A stretch of DNA of 64,000 bases from Fulvia fulva (GCF_020509005.1 NC_063013.1:2914001-2978000); one strand, 5' to 3'; shown: positions 13,032 to 24,500, counted from the stretch's first letter. Numbers and translations are program-made. Notes: generated by a model from the sequence alone, not told the origin.

Positions 13032-13115
13032 TCAGGGCAGGCCCATAACACTAGCGTACCCCTAACAAGGGAAATTTAAGACGACAACGAGGAGGAAAAG
13101 ACAGGCGGGAAGGAG

Positions 13116-13145
13116 GAGGGGTTTTCACCAACACGGTTTCCCCTC
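13116..13145 (+). other. 3' UTR hairpin of LINE1
   Basis: The sequence can fold as an outer stem GAGGGG/CCCCTC, an asymmetric internal loop TTTTC/TT, an inner stem ACC/GGT and a loop AACAC. Equivalent hairpins occur at 18105-18132, 47815-47843 and 57056-57084 (minus). It may be an RNA signal used by the reverse transcriptase (inference). Confidence 0.6.
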
Positions 13146-13223
13146 TATATATACAAAAAACAAGATAGCATAGCTGCATAGGCCAAAGGGCACTACAACA
13201 GCTTAATGAAATATCTATCTATC

Positions 13224-13237
13224 TATTATATAGCTTT
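13224..13237. repeat. target-site duplication of LINE1, right copy
   Basis: The right-hand copy of TATTATATAGCTTT follows the ATCT-repeat tail. From here to 13278 only about 40 bp of gypsy B sequence separates LINE1 from LINE2. Confidence 0.85.
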
Positions 13238-13264
13238 AGCGGCCTCGGCTCGTACCCTTAATAC

Positions 13265-13278
13265 CTATATACTAGACC
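13265..13278. repeat. target-site duplication of LINE2, left copy
   Basis: CTATATACTAGACC at 13265-13278 is repeated exactly at 18218-18231 on the far side of LINE2. This marks a single insertion event and fixes both ends of LINE2. Confidence 0.92.
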
Positions 13279-13320
13279 AAACCTGACTGAAGTAGACTAT
13301 TAAGAGAGACTGGCCCAAAA

Positions 13321-14613
13321 ATGGCGACGACGACGGCAGTAGACGACCGAGAGCAAGGGGGAGACGAGTGGAGGACGCTCTGTAAGAAGGCGGAAGAGAT
13401 GGTAGCGGCAGAAGAAGGGAGGTTTCCGGAGAGAGCACTGAAAGGAGTAATAAGCGAACTGCTCGGGGGACTAAAGGCGCTCAAACGACAAACAAGCACT
13501 ACGATCAACATAGCAATCGAGGCAGCAACACGAAACGCAAGAAACAACCCTTAAAGAGACCCGAGACAGACCCAGGGCCTAACGACCTGGGCAACAATCG
13601 CGAGCCAACCCACCCCCCCTCAAAGCACAGTACTACGAGTCTATATTACGGACCAGAAAGAGAAGGAAGAGATAGGAAAGATGACCGGGAGGGAGATAGT
13701 CGAGAAGATCGGAGTAAAGGGAATAGTAGGGGCAAGGGCAGACAACAAAGGGGTCAAGCTGTTTACAGCACACGTATAGGACAAGAAGGCCCTCGAAATA
13801 AACAAGGAGTGGACACTGAAGATCGGGAGCACAGCGAAAGTCTCCTATCAACAGTACATAGTAATTGCGCATAGGGTCCCACGAACCTTTGATATACAAA
13901 GGGATACACCAAACCTCCAGAGGCAAAACCAGGTAACAGCACCAGGACTACAGATCACAAAGACAGCGTGGGTCAAGAAGAAGATAGAGGAGGGCAAGAG
14001 GGCCTCCTCGCTGATCTTATAGGTTGCAACACCAGAGCAAGCGAACAAGGTCTTAGACCAAGGGTTGTACTGGGACTTTGAGAGGCTGGATGTAGAAATC
14101 CATCAGAGCAACCACAGAATCCTTCAATGTTTTAACTGTCAACAGTACGGACATATTGCCCCAAAGTGTAGCAAAGCCACACCAGTCTGCTCACACTGTG
14201 CTAGTGATCACGCGACCCAAGAGTGCTAAAAACGGAAGGAGGACACAAGATGCGCAGCATGTAGGAGAAAACACCCGGCATGGTCAAACCAATGCCTAGT
14301 TAGACTATCAGCCCAGTGGAGAGCGCGGGAAGCAAGGGTAACAACACCAACCAGGTTCCTAGTAGGTGAACAGAAACAACCAGAGAGAACCACCCACCCG
14401 AATAAGAGACCCCGGCCACAAGAGGAGCCATAAATAGTGCCAGCAATAGGGAGACCAACGTTCTTGTACAAGGCAGCGCAGAGCAATGGACAAATGAGAA
14501 TCAACCAAATGATAGGGAGCCAACCCCAAAGGGAAGAACAGGAGGAGGGACGGGAAAACCAACAGCAAGACCAACAGCAAGACCAAACGGACCCAGACAC
14601 AAACATGTCCTAA
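13321..14613 (+). pseudogene. LINE2 ORF1 (Gag-like RNA-binding protein), five in-frame stops
   Basis: One frame of 431 codons from ATG 13321 to TAA 14611-14613. Three Cys/His knuckles lie near the C-terminus: CX2CX4HX4C at 14128-14169, a second at 14188-14226, and a third at 14251-14295. Such ORF1 proteins bind the element RNA and form the transposition particle. The in-frame stops are at 13552 (TAA), 13777 (TAG), 14020 (TAG), 14227 (TAA) and 14431 (TAA); each is one C-to-T or G-to-A change from Gln or Trp, with no frameshift. The C-terminus is rich in Gln and Glu. The final TAA overlaps the ORF2 start as TAATG, which suggests translational coupling. Confidence 0.85.
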
Positions 14614-17600
14614 TGCCTCACACTAACAGACTATCAATCATTCAGTATAATGTGAACAGAAGCAAAGACAAGGTCCAAAGGAGCTTTCTACAAGCCTTAG
14701 ACCCGGAGGAACACCACATTATAGCAATACAGGAACCATAGATCAACCCACACTCTAGGATTCCATCAACTGTGCGAGACCCGAGATACCACGTAGTAAT
14801 AAACAGAACCGAGGGAGTCCCACGAACTTGTATCTATGTCAGTAAGAAGGTACTAGCAGAGGACTGGCAGGCCTGGCCGAGAACCGACAGGGATATCACC
14901 ACAGTGCAGCTCAAAACAACTCAAGGCCAAGTCCTGATCCATAGCGTATACAACCCACCTCCAGAGTCCAGAAGCAGCACACAACTACACACGCTAGGAA
15001 GGCTCCCGGAAGCAATGGACCAACAAAACCACAACATCGTGATAGGAGATTTCAACCTCCATCACCTAAAGTGGGGATCGGACTTCACCCCAGCACACCA
15101 CTTCTTAGCAGGGAGGCTCATTGGTCAGATGGAAACAGCCCAAATGGACTTGATCACGCCAAAGGGAACAGAAACTTGGGCTAGAAACAACAGTTCTAGC
15201 ACGCTAGACCTATGCTTCATGTCCCACGCTTTAACACGACGGGTAGAAAGCTGCACAGTCAATGACCAACTAGAGTCCTCATCAGACCACTATCCAATCC
15301 AAACCGACATCCAACTCACAGTTGAGGAGGAGAGGGAACCTGAGAGGAGGCTCTGCTGGAAGCAGGCCGAGTGGACACTAGTACAGCAGCGGCTAGAAGG
15401 CGAACTAGAACAGGTGAACATTGACAACATACACACAACGGAGGGGATTGACCAAGCAGTGGAGCAGCTGATAGAAGCTATGCAAAGGGCAGCCCAGGCC
15501 CATATACCTGAGAAGAGATGGTCGCTATACCAGAAGCCATACTGGACACCAGAGTGCACAGCCAAAGTCAAGGAGGCAAGGAGAGCAAGAAGGAGATGGG
15601 AGCAACGACGCACCCAAGCAAACTGGGAAGCCTATAACAACGCGTGCAAAGCAAAGAAGGCGCAGATCAGAAGAGACAAGACGCAGGAGTGGAGGTCAAC
15701 TGTAGGGATGATCACAGAACACCCGGAACAAATCTGGAGACTAGCAGAATGGGCCAGGAAACCAGACGAGGAACGAAACTCCCCGCCCCAGTTTCCCTCA
15801 ATACAGGACCAAGACGGGGAAACGCAAACCACTCCGATAGGGAAAGCGAAAGCATTCGCAGACCACTTCTTCGGGACTCAGGTAGAGGCAGACCTAAGCA
15901 ACATCCCAGGAACACACATTCCTCCGCTAAGGGAGGCTAACTGGCAAGTGTCTGCTATAGAGATCGGAAACATTATCAAGAAACTGAAGGGCAACAAAGC
16001 CCCAGGCCCAGACAAGATCCCTAACTGTTACCTAAAAGCTAGCAGCAGCCTTATCACTCCAGTGCTTGCGCCAATCTTTACCCAGTGCATGAAGCAGGGG
16101 TATTGCCCAAAGGCCTTTAGGCAATCACTGACTTGCGTCCTAAGGAAACCCCAAAAGGAAGACTATACCAAGTTGAAGTCATACAGACCAATTGCGTTGC
16201 TGAACACACTAGGGAAGCTCCTAGAGAAGGTCGTGGCTATAAGGCTCACCGGAATAGTAGAAGAACACAACCTCCTCCCGGCAACGCAAATGGGGGGGAG
16301 ACAAAAGAGATCTACCCTCACAGCAGTCGAACTGATCACAGAGCAAATCAGACATATCTGGCACTATGGCAACAACAAGGTAGCCTCACTGCTTTCACTA
16401 GACATATCAGGGGCTTTCGACAATGTGTCCTCCGCAAGGCTCCTACACATCCTCAGAATGAAAAGCATCCCAGCCTGGATAGTACACTTTGTGCAGTCAT
16501 TCCTTAAGGACAGAACAACCCAGATCCTCCTAGGGTCCTTCAAAGCCCCGCAGACCCCAATTACGAACACGGGCATCCCACAGGGCTCTACACTCTCCCC
16601 AATTCTGTTCCTCCTCTTTATGGCCGACCTGACCCCACTCCTAGAAACAGCAAACACCTCAGCATCGGGGTTCGTGGATGACACAAATATCCTAGCGTGG
16701 TCGGGGTCCACAGAGGAAAACTGCGCACTCCTAGAGGAGAGACATAGACAATGCGAAAAGTGGGCAAGAGAGCATAGGGCAAAATTCGCACCGGACAAGT
16801 ACCAACTTATCCATTTTAGCAAGGCAAAGACAAAACACAACTTGGCAGCACCAGTAAGAATCCAGGGGTTCGAGACCCATCCTACAAGGGAACTCAGAGT
16901 CCTTGGGATATGGCTAGACCCGAAACTCAGCTGGGGACCACAAGTGAAGAAGGCGCAAGCGAGAGCGGACACCAACAGACAATCAATCGAGAGACTCACT
17001 GCGTCAACCTGGGGGGCGACCTTCACAAAGGCCCAGACCATGTACAAGGCCATTGTCAAGCCCGCAATGCTATATGGAGCAGCAATTTGGGCAGCGGAAA
17101 AACACATCCCGAAGAGAATTGAGGACCCCCTCAACAGAGCGCAGGCAGCCTGCCTAAAGAGAGTACTAGGGGCATACAAGTCAACCCCTCACAGGACAAT
17201 GGAAATGGAATCAGGTACAGCCCCCATCAGGGAGTACCTCCAGGGCATGAGGTGTCAATACGCAGAGAAGACATCAGCATACCCAGCCCAGGGAACCATC
17301 CAAGCAGCTACTCAAAGGATAAGAACCCAGTGGGAGAGGAGGAGAAGACCCAACCGGCCACACATGATCCCACAGAAGGAAGCAGACCTAAAAACATCAC
17401 AGGAAATCCTAGCAGCCCTTGAACAGAGAGAAGCTCTAAGGGAGCAAGCTAACACAGGGGACAAAGGGAAAAAGAAGCAAAGCCAAGCAGAAAGGATCGC
17501 AGGTCACCTATGGGAAACGCGTTGGAACCAAAAACCGGTGAGGCCAGGAGCCCCACCAGCGGCCAGGACCTTCGGGAGGTATAACTACCTTATCTATAAA

Positions 17601-18014
17601 GACCTGAAGAGGGCGGAAGCAAGCATAGCTATCCAGATTCGCTCTGAGCACATTGGGCTGAGAGCATACTTGCACCAAAGAAGAGTCCCAGGATACGATT
17701 CCAAACGTTGCCCCTGTGGCTACCTATCCCAAAACCCGGAGCACATGGTGCTGAACTGTACTAAGTGGGTAAAAGGGAGAAGCCAGTGGAGGGCGAAGGC
17801 AAGAGACAGGCAATACCAGGCCATCATCCAGGACAGACAAGATATAAGGAGAGTGACAAGATGGATCCTTAACGAGGACTACCTAGAGCAATTCTCCCTA
17901 GCAGTAGAAACGGAAAGGTGGATAGAGAGGAGGGAGAGAGAGAGAAGAGCCGGGGAAACAGAAGGGAGAAAGGGAATCGAGAGGAGGACATCACCAGGGT
18001 TACGGGCAAGGTAG
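14613..18014 (+). pseudogene. LINE2 ORF2: endonuclease-reverse transcriptase with one premature TAG
   Basis: ATG at 14613 opens a 1,133-codon frame with a single stop, TAG at 14739-14741, where EPW is expected in the N-terminal exonuclease-endonuclease-phosphatase fold (TGG to TAG). After it, 1,080 residues from Met 14772 are open. The endonuclease continues with IGDFNLHH and SSDHYPI. RT follows with KAPGPDKIPN, YRPIALLNTLGKLLEK, LDISGAFDNV, GIPQGSTLSPILF and catalytic FVDD near 16671-16682. A C-terminal zinc motif (CPCGY...H...C) lies near 17710-17760. No RNase H was seen. This enzyme would nick target DNA and copy element RNA by target-primed reverse transcription. Translation from the downstream Met would lack the endonuclease N-terminus. 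Confidence 0.93.
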
Positions 18015-18104
18015 TCATAGGGTAACAACCAAGACACTAGCGTACCCTGAAGGAAGGAGAACGAAAGGACAAGACAGGAAAGAACGAGGAGGGCAAAGAC
18101 GAGG

Positions 18105-18132
18105 AGGTTTTCATCCGTTAATCGGGTTTCCT
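18105..18132 (+). other. 3' UTR hairpin of LINE2
   Basis: AGG/CCT outer stem, TTTTC/TT internal loop, ATCC/GGGT inner stem. It occupies the same place and has the same architecture as in LINE1, LINE4 and LINE5, with different paired bases. Confidence 0.55.
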
Positions 18133-18203
18133 ACCTACACAAATAGACCTAAATAGCGAGAGACCTGCATAGGCCATAGGGCACTAAAACAGGCGAATGA
18201 ATA

Positions 18204-18231
18204 ATCTATCTATCTATCTATATACTAGACC
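18204..18231 (+). repeat. TCTA-repeat tail of LINE2 and right target duplication
   Basis: The 3' end is a short ATCT microsatellite instead of poly(A). It runs directly into the right target duplication CTATATACTAGACC at 18218-18231, so the tail and the target share the CTA register. Confidence 0.85.
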
Positions 18232-20327
18232 TAGTTCGAGGATTCGGGTTCTTTATAATTCCTACTAGAGCTTTACCTCGAGATTTGTTACTCTAGATTA
18301 GGTAGGCCTTAACCTTAAACTCGTCGTAGTTTATAATCCTACACCCTTATAGAGCCGGTTCTTCTTCTTCCTTAAACTAGATCTAGTAACTACTAGCGGC
18401 CGTTAGTTACTACCTAGATCTAATATCTTAAGGGCCGTATTCTATAAGGTGTCGGTTATTAGGTAGAGGTTTAGAGTAGTTAGGAAGCTTTACGCTTAAG
18501 ACACTAGTATAATCTCGACCTATCTATTGTTTCCGAAGCGTAGGGATTTTCATGTCCTTATTAAATAGAATCGGGCTATAGTGTTCCTTAAGCTACGGAA
18601 GTATACAAAGGAGCTTAGGTTTACTATAGTCCCGTCGGAAGTTAAACTTAGGAGGATTTAGATCAGTCTTCTTTCCTAGGTACTACTAGTTATTCGTCGC
18701 TAAAAAGACATACCCTTATAAGATAAGGAATAGTATCGCGGGGCACCTATTAGCCTAATGTTCCGTACTACTATAGTTATAATAGTACCTATTAAGCGCT
18801 TTAGACTACTCGCGGTTCTATAACTACGGGCGCTATATTAAGTAAACCTATAGTTTAGGCACGCGATCGGGGTTTTCTAGTTATATAGACCTTTGATTTT
18901 TACTAGGGTTAAAGGATCTAACCTCCGCCGCGCGACCTTGTTAGTAAGCCCGAATACTTATTTCTGCTATTTTCTAAATAAGGTCATCGTCGATAGTAGC
19001 GGAAACAGCTAGCTCGTTAAGTGTATCAATCTTAGGGATGAAGCGCGGTATCTACTTTATAACTAACCGATAAAGCTACGGTAAAGTAAGTAGAAAGTCC
19101 GTATATACGGCCTTCTATCCTTCTTTACTATTAGCGATACTTGTCGCCTCGTCTAGTATCTTTTAAAAGCGCCGAAACTTCCTAGGCTACTTCGGATAGA
19201 GCCTATATCTCTTATAAACTGCCTTAGTAACTGACTCTAGGAGCCCCTAAAGTAGAAGACGGCTACGGGAGCTGTTATCGAGGTCTTCGGGATCAATTAG
19301 GTCACTAGAGGCCACGAAGAGACGGATAAACTCCTTTATATCCTATTCCTTAGGACTTTTCCCTTACTCGGCCCGGACTATTTCTTCTAGATATTCTCGA
19401 CTTCCTAATATCGAATGGGCATTAAATCTCGAAAATTTAGCTAAGAAGGACCTCCTAAAGATACTCCGCCTCACTTACTATCCCTCTAACCTCATTACTA
19501 AACGTCGGATAGTAGTCTCGTAGTTATGCTCGAAACGACCCTAGAAGTTGTCTTTCTTGATTAATAGCCTTAGTAGATACTAGTCTATAAGATTATTAAA
19601 CCTCTCCTAGAATTCAGTGGCGTTCCTACTATTAAAGAGGGGGTTTTCCGGACTCCCTAGAGTAGGAAAGCGAGGTCCTACATTTTCTATAGTAATAGCA
19701 AGACGGCTAAATAAGGCTGCTATCGCATCTAGACTATAGGGTATTCCTAACGTTATAGTGCCCTTATTTAAGTCATCCTCTTCTTGGTTATTTCGTTGTA
19801 CTCTTTCCTTACCCTTATTAGAGCCTAAAGCCTCCGGGGTGTTATCTTTGTCGCTATCTAAGTCTTCTATCCCTTCTAGGATTGTAGCCTCCCTATAAGG
19901 CCTATAGGCCTTCGTTAGACTTTCTAGTAACTCTTGGCCAGCTCTAATACTAGTAAACGACTCGAACCTTGATAAAGATATAACTAAGCTTATGACCTTG
20001 TTCGTAACCGTAACCTTACTCGTAACGTTATACTTACTTTGCTTATTAATAAGAGCCTTGACCTTAGGTGCCTTAATACCTTAAGATTTCGACTTCGAGT
20101 CGACCTTAACCTTAATTTTGCTAAGATGTACTAATAATACTACCGGGTATATACTTAAAACCCCCCCTTATTAACTACTAAAATATAGACGACTAACTAC
20201 TCTAGTAAGTAAGGGCGCGCCTAGTGACCTTAGGATAGCTTACGCGTAGGTGTATATATTTGCCGGTCTACGGGCCGTGAAATATATATATAGTAGTCCT
20301 AAAAGATAATAAATCTCAAATTTTCAG
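18232..20327 (-). pseudogene. gypsy B gag region, degenerate
   Basis: On the minus strand, about 20100 down to 18500 gives a partly readable Gag-like protein: a Glu/Asp-rich N-terminal part, then a helical segment with the pattern F.ERFNNLIDQY near 19550-19610 that resembles retrotransposon Gag. Stops become frequent toward lower coordinates. I saw no clear zinc knuckle. It lies just inside the 5' LTR and is the expected partner of the pol at 5049-10379. Confidence 0.6.
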
Positions 20328-20514
20328 ATTCCCGTATTTTCGCCTTATAGAGAGATTCTTCGTAAAAATCCCTAGCTTCCTACTTAGGTCGCCTCCTAAC
20401 TATATATATCTTAGTAGTACCCCTATATACCCCTACTACGTAATTAACTATTAAAGGTTAACGAGATTCGACGCGTAAATTTCAGGGTCTAAAGGGGCCC
20501 TTAGCTCGTTAATA
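20328..20514 (-). repeat. 5' LTR of gypsy B (187 bp matched; may extend left)
   Basis: It matches 4862-5048. The minus-strand start at 20514 (TATTAACG) is sharp. The left limit reflects only where the truncated partner LTR ends. Outside it, at 20515, gypsy F sequence starts. Confidence 0.78.
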
Positions 20515-21357
20515 CTAGTTTACGTACGATAATCACCGGTAATACTATAGGTAAGTTACTACGTTAGATATTACCTTTCTAAAGTTAGTTATCTACCTAA
20601 GCTTTTACTACTTCTAACTCTCTATTCGAAATCGGATAGGGCCGCTTAAACGGTAGCCGAGCATACTTCTTTAGCTTAATCTTATAATCTAGGCTAGGGC
20701 GATAAGGTAGTAGCTTATCTAACTCTAACTTCGAGAAAAGAGCTTACCGATAATAGTATATAGCCGGTAGCTTACTAAGTACGTCGGGGTCCTTCTACTT
20801 TCGGTATAGCTTTTCTATAAATTCGTTATAATTAGTTACGTTTATCGCGTAGGCCTCTACCTAGTACTCCTATCGATAACGGAGCGTCCTATAGTAGCTA
20901 TCTTTAATATATATAGCGTAAGCGAATATAGCGTTACCGCCTATAACCTTTCGTACTATTATAGCGTAAAGCCCTAACGCTTATACTATAACTAGATCGG
21001 CCGCGCTCTTAGCTATATATACTTTACGTAGGTTAATCTATATAGTATATACTTCCGTACCTCTTATATAATAGAGTTTCCGGAGTTCGTATAAGTTGAT
21101 CTACTTAATGTCGTCTCTATACCTAGCCCTAACTCTTTTAGCGCCGACTTTAAGGGGCTAAGGGATCGGTATATCGCGGATATCGGGTCGCTTAAGGCTA
21201 TCGTAGTCGGGTACCGGCGTTAGTAGTAACTCGGGGATAGGTAACGTTACTAGTAGGCTAACGTTCTTATAGAGAGAGTGATTCTAATAGTTAACGTCGT
21301 TAAAGGTGAGTACGCTTTGCTTCTAGTCTTTATAAGGGCTATACTTCGCGTACTATC
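20515..21357 (-). pseudogene. gypsy E/F pol fragment: protease end to RT N-terminus
   Basis: The minus strand reads from the end of a retroviral-type protease (SPYKDWKQSVLTF near 21300-21350), through a linker, to the RT entry segment (LPYRPSLDYKIKLKK, then LPFKRPYPISNRELEVV, then VLPVIIVRK near 20520). RT stops at the gypsy B LTR, so gypsy B probably inserted in it. On the other side it meets the outer LTR of the copia array. The matching gag and protease start appear at 49840-52520, so the array probably split this element. Confidence 0.65.
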
Positions 21358-21575
21358 TATTAAATAGGTACGAGTTACGTAGTAGTAGAAGACGGCGGAT
21401 TATACGAAAGACGAAGAAGGACCTTATAGGATAGTATATATCTATATATAGTATCGCTAGTGTTAGTGTAGGTGTTTTAGGAGGGATAGCTATACTTAGG
21501 ACTTAACTAGTAAGCCCTAATTACTAATCCTCCTAAGTAACTAATATTAACCCTATAACCTACATATTCTTAACA
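21358..21575 (-). repeat. left (3') LTR of the copia array, 218 bp
   Basis: On the minus strand it starts TGTTAAGAA and ends CGTACCTATTTAATA. The R/U5 half matches the other two LTRs of the array; the U3 half differs. So the two outer LTRs are not the identical pair expected from one simple insertion. Confidence 0.8.
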
Positions 21576-24500
21576 CTCCTACTTAGGTCAGAAGGTCTTA
21601 AACAATCCCTTATATAAGCTAGAGCTGCCTTACAAAGTTTTGAAACTACTGGCTATTAAGGGGCTTAGTTAGCCTATTAGTAACTATGTCCTTTATATAG
21701 TAGTAATCTACTATAATCTTCCTTTACTACGAGAGATTCCTAATATAGTGGTATATAACATCAATATGCTTTGACCTGTTATAGACATAGGCATCTTTAA
21801 TAAAGGTCAAAGCTACTTAGTTATTACCTATAAGCTCTAAGGGTCTTAGCTTATCAACAGTACTACTTACCTTGATCCTAGGTTAGAATAAACACTCTCT
21901 TACTAGGTCAGGACACCTTATCTCTCTAAGGACTATAGTAAGAAACTATGACTACTTAGCTGCCATATTTATAGCTATGAACTTAGCCTCTATTATTGAT
22001 GTAGTAACAGACTTCTGCTTCCTACTTATCTAGGACATAGGTGATCTATAAAGGAACTATATATGTCTAAGGATTAAGACTCTATCTGCCTTGTCTATAG
22101 CATAACTAGAATCTAAGTATCCCTAGAGAATACCTCCTCCTCTTCTATATATCAAGCCTAGGTCCGGGTATGATCTTAGATACCTAGAGAGTTTCTTTAA
22201 AGCTCTAAGATATTTCTTTAAAGGGTCAGCAATATATAAGCTAATTCTTCTAAGGGGGAAAGCAAGTTCTAGCCTTGTTATTGTTATTAGCTACATCTAG
22301 GTACTATTATAACCCTAGTACTCCTGTTTGTTGCACCTCTTATCTATAGTAGCTAAAGGTCTTAGATCCTTATAGCCGTCTATAGGTAAGAGTGTAGGTG
22401 TGGCCTTCTCTAGAGAGATGCCTATCTTAGTAAGGTTAGTTTAGATGTAGTGTCCTTGATCAAGCTTTATAGTGCCCTAGGACCTGTCTCTTATAATCCT
22501 TATTCTAAGGATCTTCGTAGGTTTACTAAGATCTTTAATCTTAAACACTTTTCTAAGCTCAGCCTTAAACCACTAAACATCTGATAGCTTTAGAGCTGTA
22601 ATAGGGATGTCATCTATATAGGTGAGGACCATGATGTCTCTTCCTCTATAGATGAGTAGGCATAGATCCACCTAGGACTAGGTAGATCCAATCTGTTCTA
22701 GCTTGGCAACATAGAGCTTGTTCTAATCTCTAGCTGCTTGCTTTAGTCTATATAGGCTTCTGAGGACCTTGAAGACTATATTTAGTGGAATTTCAACACC
22801 TAGGGGTAGGATCATATAGATGTCTTTAAGAAGGCTGCTTTCGGTGAAAGCATTGTTTATATCTATCTAGTACATCTCAAGATCTCTCTCACATACTACA
22901 GCCATAAAGACCCTAAGGGTATCATGCCTAACAGTAGGTGCAAAGGTCTCTTTAAAGTCAACACCATATTTCTGTGAAATTCTCTTATAACTAGTCTTGC
23001 CTTGAACTCTTTAATAGCTCCACTGATCATTCTTTTCACATCAAAAACCCACTTAGATGTAACTAGGCTTGCACCCCTTGGTAGTACAACTGGATCCAAG
23101 GTGTTGTTGCTTCCTAAGGCAATAAGTTCTTTCTGGATTGCCTCTTTCCACATATGTCCCCAATTGGGGTCTCCCACTGCCTCCTTATAGGACTTTGGGA
23201 TTGGCACTTCCTGCTGGTAGGCTATGGCCTGCCTAACAGTAGCAAATACATATCCCTCTACATCATTCAGGATTTCCTCAACCCAGCTCATAGTTGGATC
23301 AAAATGAAACATCTGAGCAATCAATGCCCTATGATGCTTAGCTTCATGCTCAGCAGAGCCATTATCTTCATCCCCCCTTGACCTCTTGTTGCCTGCAAGC
23401 TGAGGTGGCTGTTGAGGTTGATCCTCCTGAACAAGTTCCTCTTCCTTTTCTTTTCTTAGAGTCCCCTCTACTCCACTCTTCTGGTACACTCTAATGTCTT
23501 TTAGAGGTTGGGGAAGTTGCACAAACAGAGACTTTGCCTGGAGCTGCTGTGGCTGCATTGATGAACTGGAGACCTAAGCAGGAGGTCTTCCAACGGGGTT
23601 TCTCTTCAGGGCTCTGCTTGACTGGTTTGTGAAGGTGATGCCAAGATCCATATCACCCCCCTTCTCAATCTCAAACCAGTCAACTTGCCCGTGTGTTTTG
23701 ATGGCTTTTATGTCAGGCTCCTAGAAGAGCCATTGCTTTGTGGTGTTCTCCACATAGCCAACAAAGACAACTTCTTTACCCCTATTCATAAGCTCGTCAC
23801 TTCTTAAGCCTTGAGGTTGGGATCTCGGGTCTATACAGACCACTGCTTTACATCCCTAGACTCTCAAATAGTCAACTAATAGTACCTAGCCAGTGAAGGC
23901 TTCTTCTAGTAAAAGAGTAGTACCATCTATTATTGATCCATTTGGAAGTCTGTTTCTGACCACAGTTTGAGCAATAAGGGCGTCTAGCTAGAATTCAACT
24001 AGTATACTCGAGTCCTTAAGCATAGCTCTCACTGTATTCTTAGAGGCTTGGATTGACCTTTCCACAGGTCCATTCTGAAGTGAGTTGTAGGCATCAGTTA
24101 TGTCTATCTGAATGCCAAACTCCTTCTCCCACTGTTTTAGTAAGGAAAGAATTTCCCTTGTACTATTACTACGGATTGCAGATAGAAAACACCTTAAGCT
24201 GTTCTCTACCTGAACCTTCTATTCCTTTAGAGCTGTAGGAGCATCACTCCTAGCCTTCAAAGGGATTACCCACTTCTTCCTCAAGAAGTTGTCTACAATC
24301 TCAAGCCAGTACTTAAAGCCAAGTCTTGAGACTGCCCCTTGAAAAGGCCTATAGATGTTAATAGAGATGAGGGCCAGCCTCTCTCCTTTCCTCTCTGTAG
24401 CAGGTCCTTTGAACTTCCTCATGTTTGTAAGGGAGCAGACCTTGCAGTTCTAGTGTTTAGAAGGAACAGGAATAGGATCTTTCTTATTAGTGACTCTATA

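Larger units (their letters stand above)
10381..13223 (+). mobile_element. LINE1: chimeric, 5'-rearranged non-LTR retrotransposon
   Basis: It has a 1076-bp 5' module, then the second half of a reverse transcriptase, a C-terminal Cys/His motif, a 3' UTR hairpin and a TATC-repeat tail, flanked by 14-15 bp target duplications. The RT half is closely related to LINE2 (16396-18014). ORF1, the endonuclease and the RT N-terminus present in LINE2 are absent and replaced by the 5' module. It is heavily RIP-mutated. Confidence 0.85.
13279..18217 (+). mobile_element. LINE2: full-length Tad/I-like non-LTR retrotransposon, lightly RIP-mutated
   Basis: The 4.94-kb element has a 42-nt 5' UTR, ORF1 with three zinc knuckles, ORF2 with endonuclease and RT, a 3' UTR hairpin and a TCTA-repeat tail, all inside a perfect 14-bp target duplication. 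Only a handful of stop codons are present (five in ORF1, one in ORF2), in contrast to the heavily damaged gypsy B and LINE1 around it, so it is probably younger. It sits in gypsy B about 40 bp from LINE1. Confidence 0.93.
4862..20514 (-). mobile_element. Ty3/gypsy LTR retrotransposon B, RIP-degraded, split by two LINEs
   Basis: Two near-identical direct repeats (4862-5048 and 20328-20514) flank minus-strand gag (right) and pol (left). The body is interrupted at 10380-13223 by LINE1 and at 13279-18217 by LINE2; both insertions are bounded by target duplications made of gypsy B sequence. Stops occur throughout. The left LTR seems cut by copia A, so the true LTR may extend left of 20328 in the right-hand copy. 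Confidence 0.85.

Noticed and set aside
15290..17179. Long open frames antisense to LINE2 ORF2 and to G1a gag/pol (for example 16364-17179 minus, 36370-37047 minus).
   Set aside because: They are shadows of real coding frames; translations are low-complexity or Cys/Leu/Ser-rich and show no domain.
18200..18222. Short tandem repeats (TATC) considered as a CRISPR-like or satellite array.
   Set aside because: They are short LINE 3' tails without spacers, each at an element end beside a target duplication.
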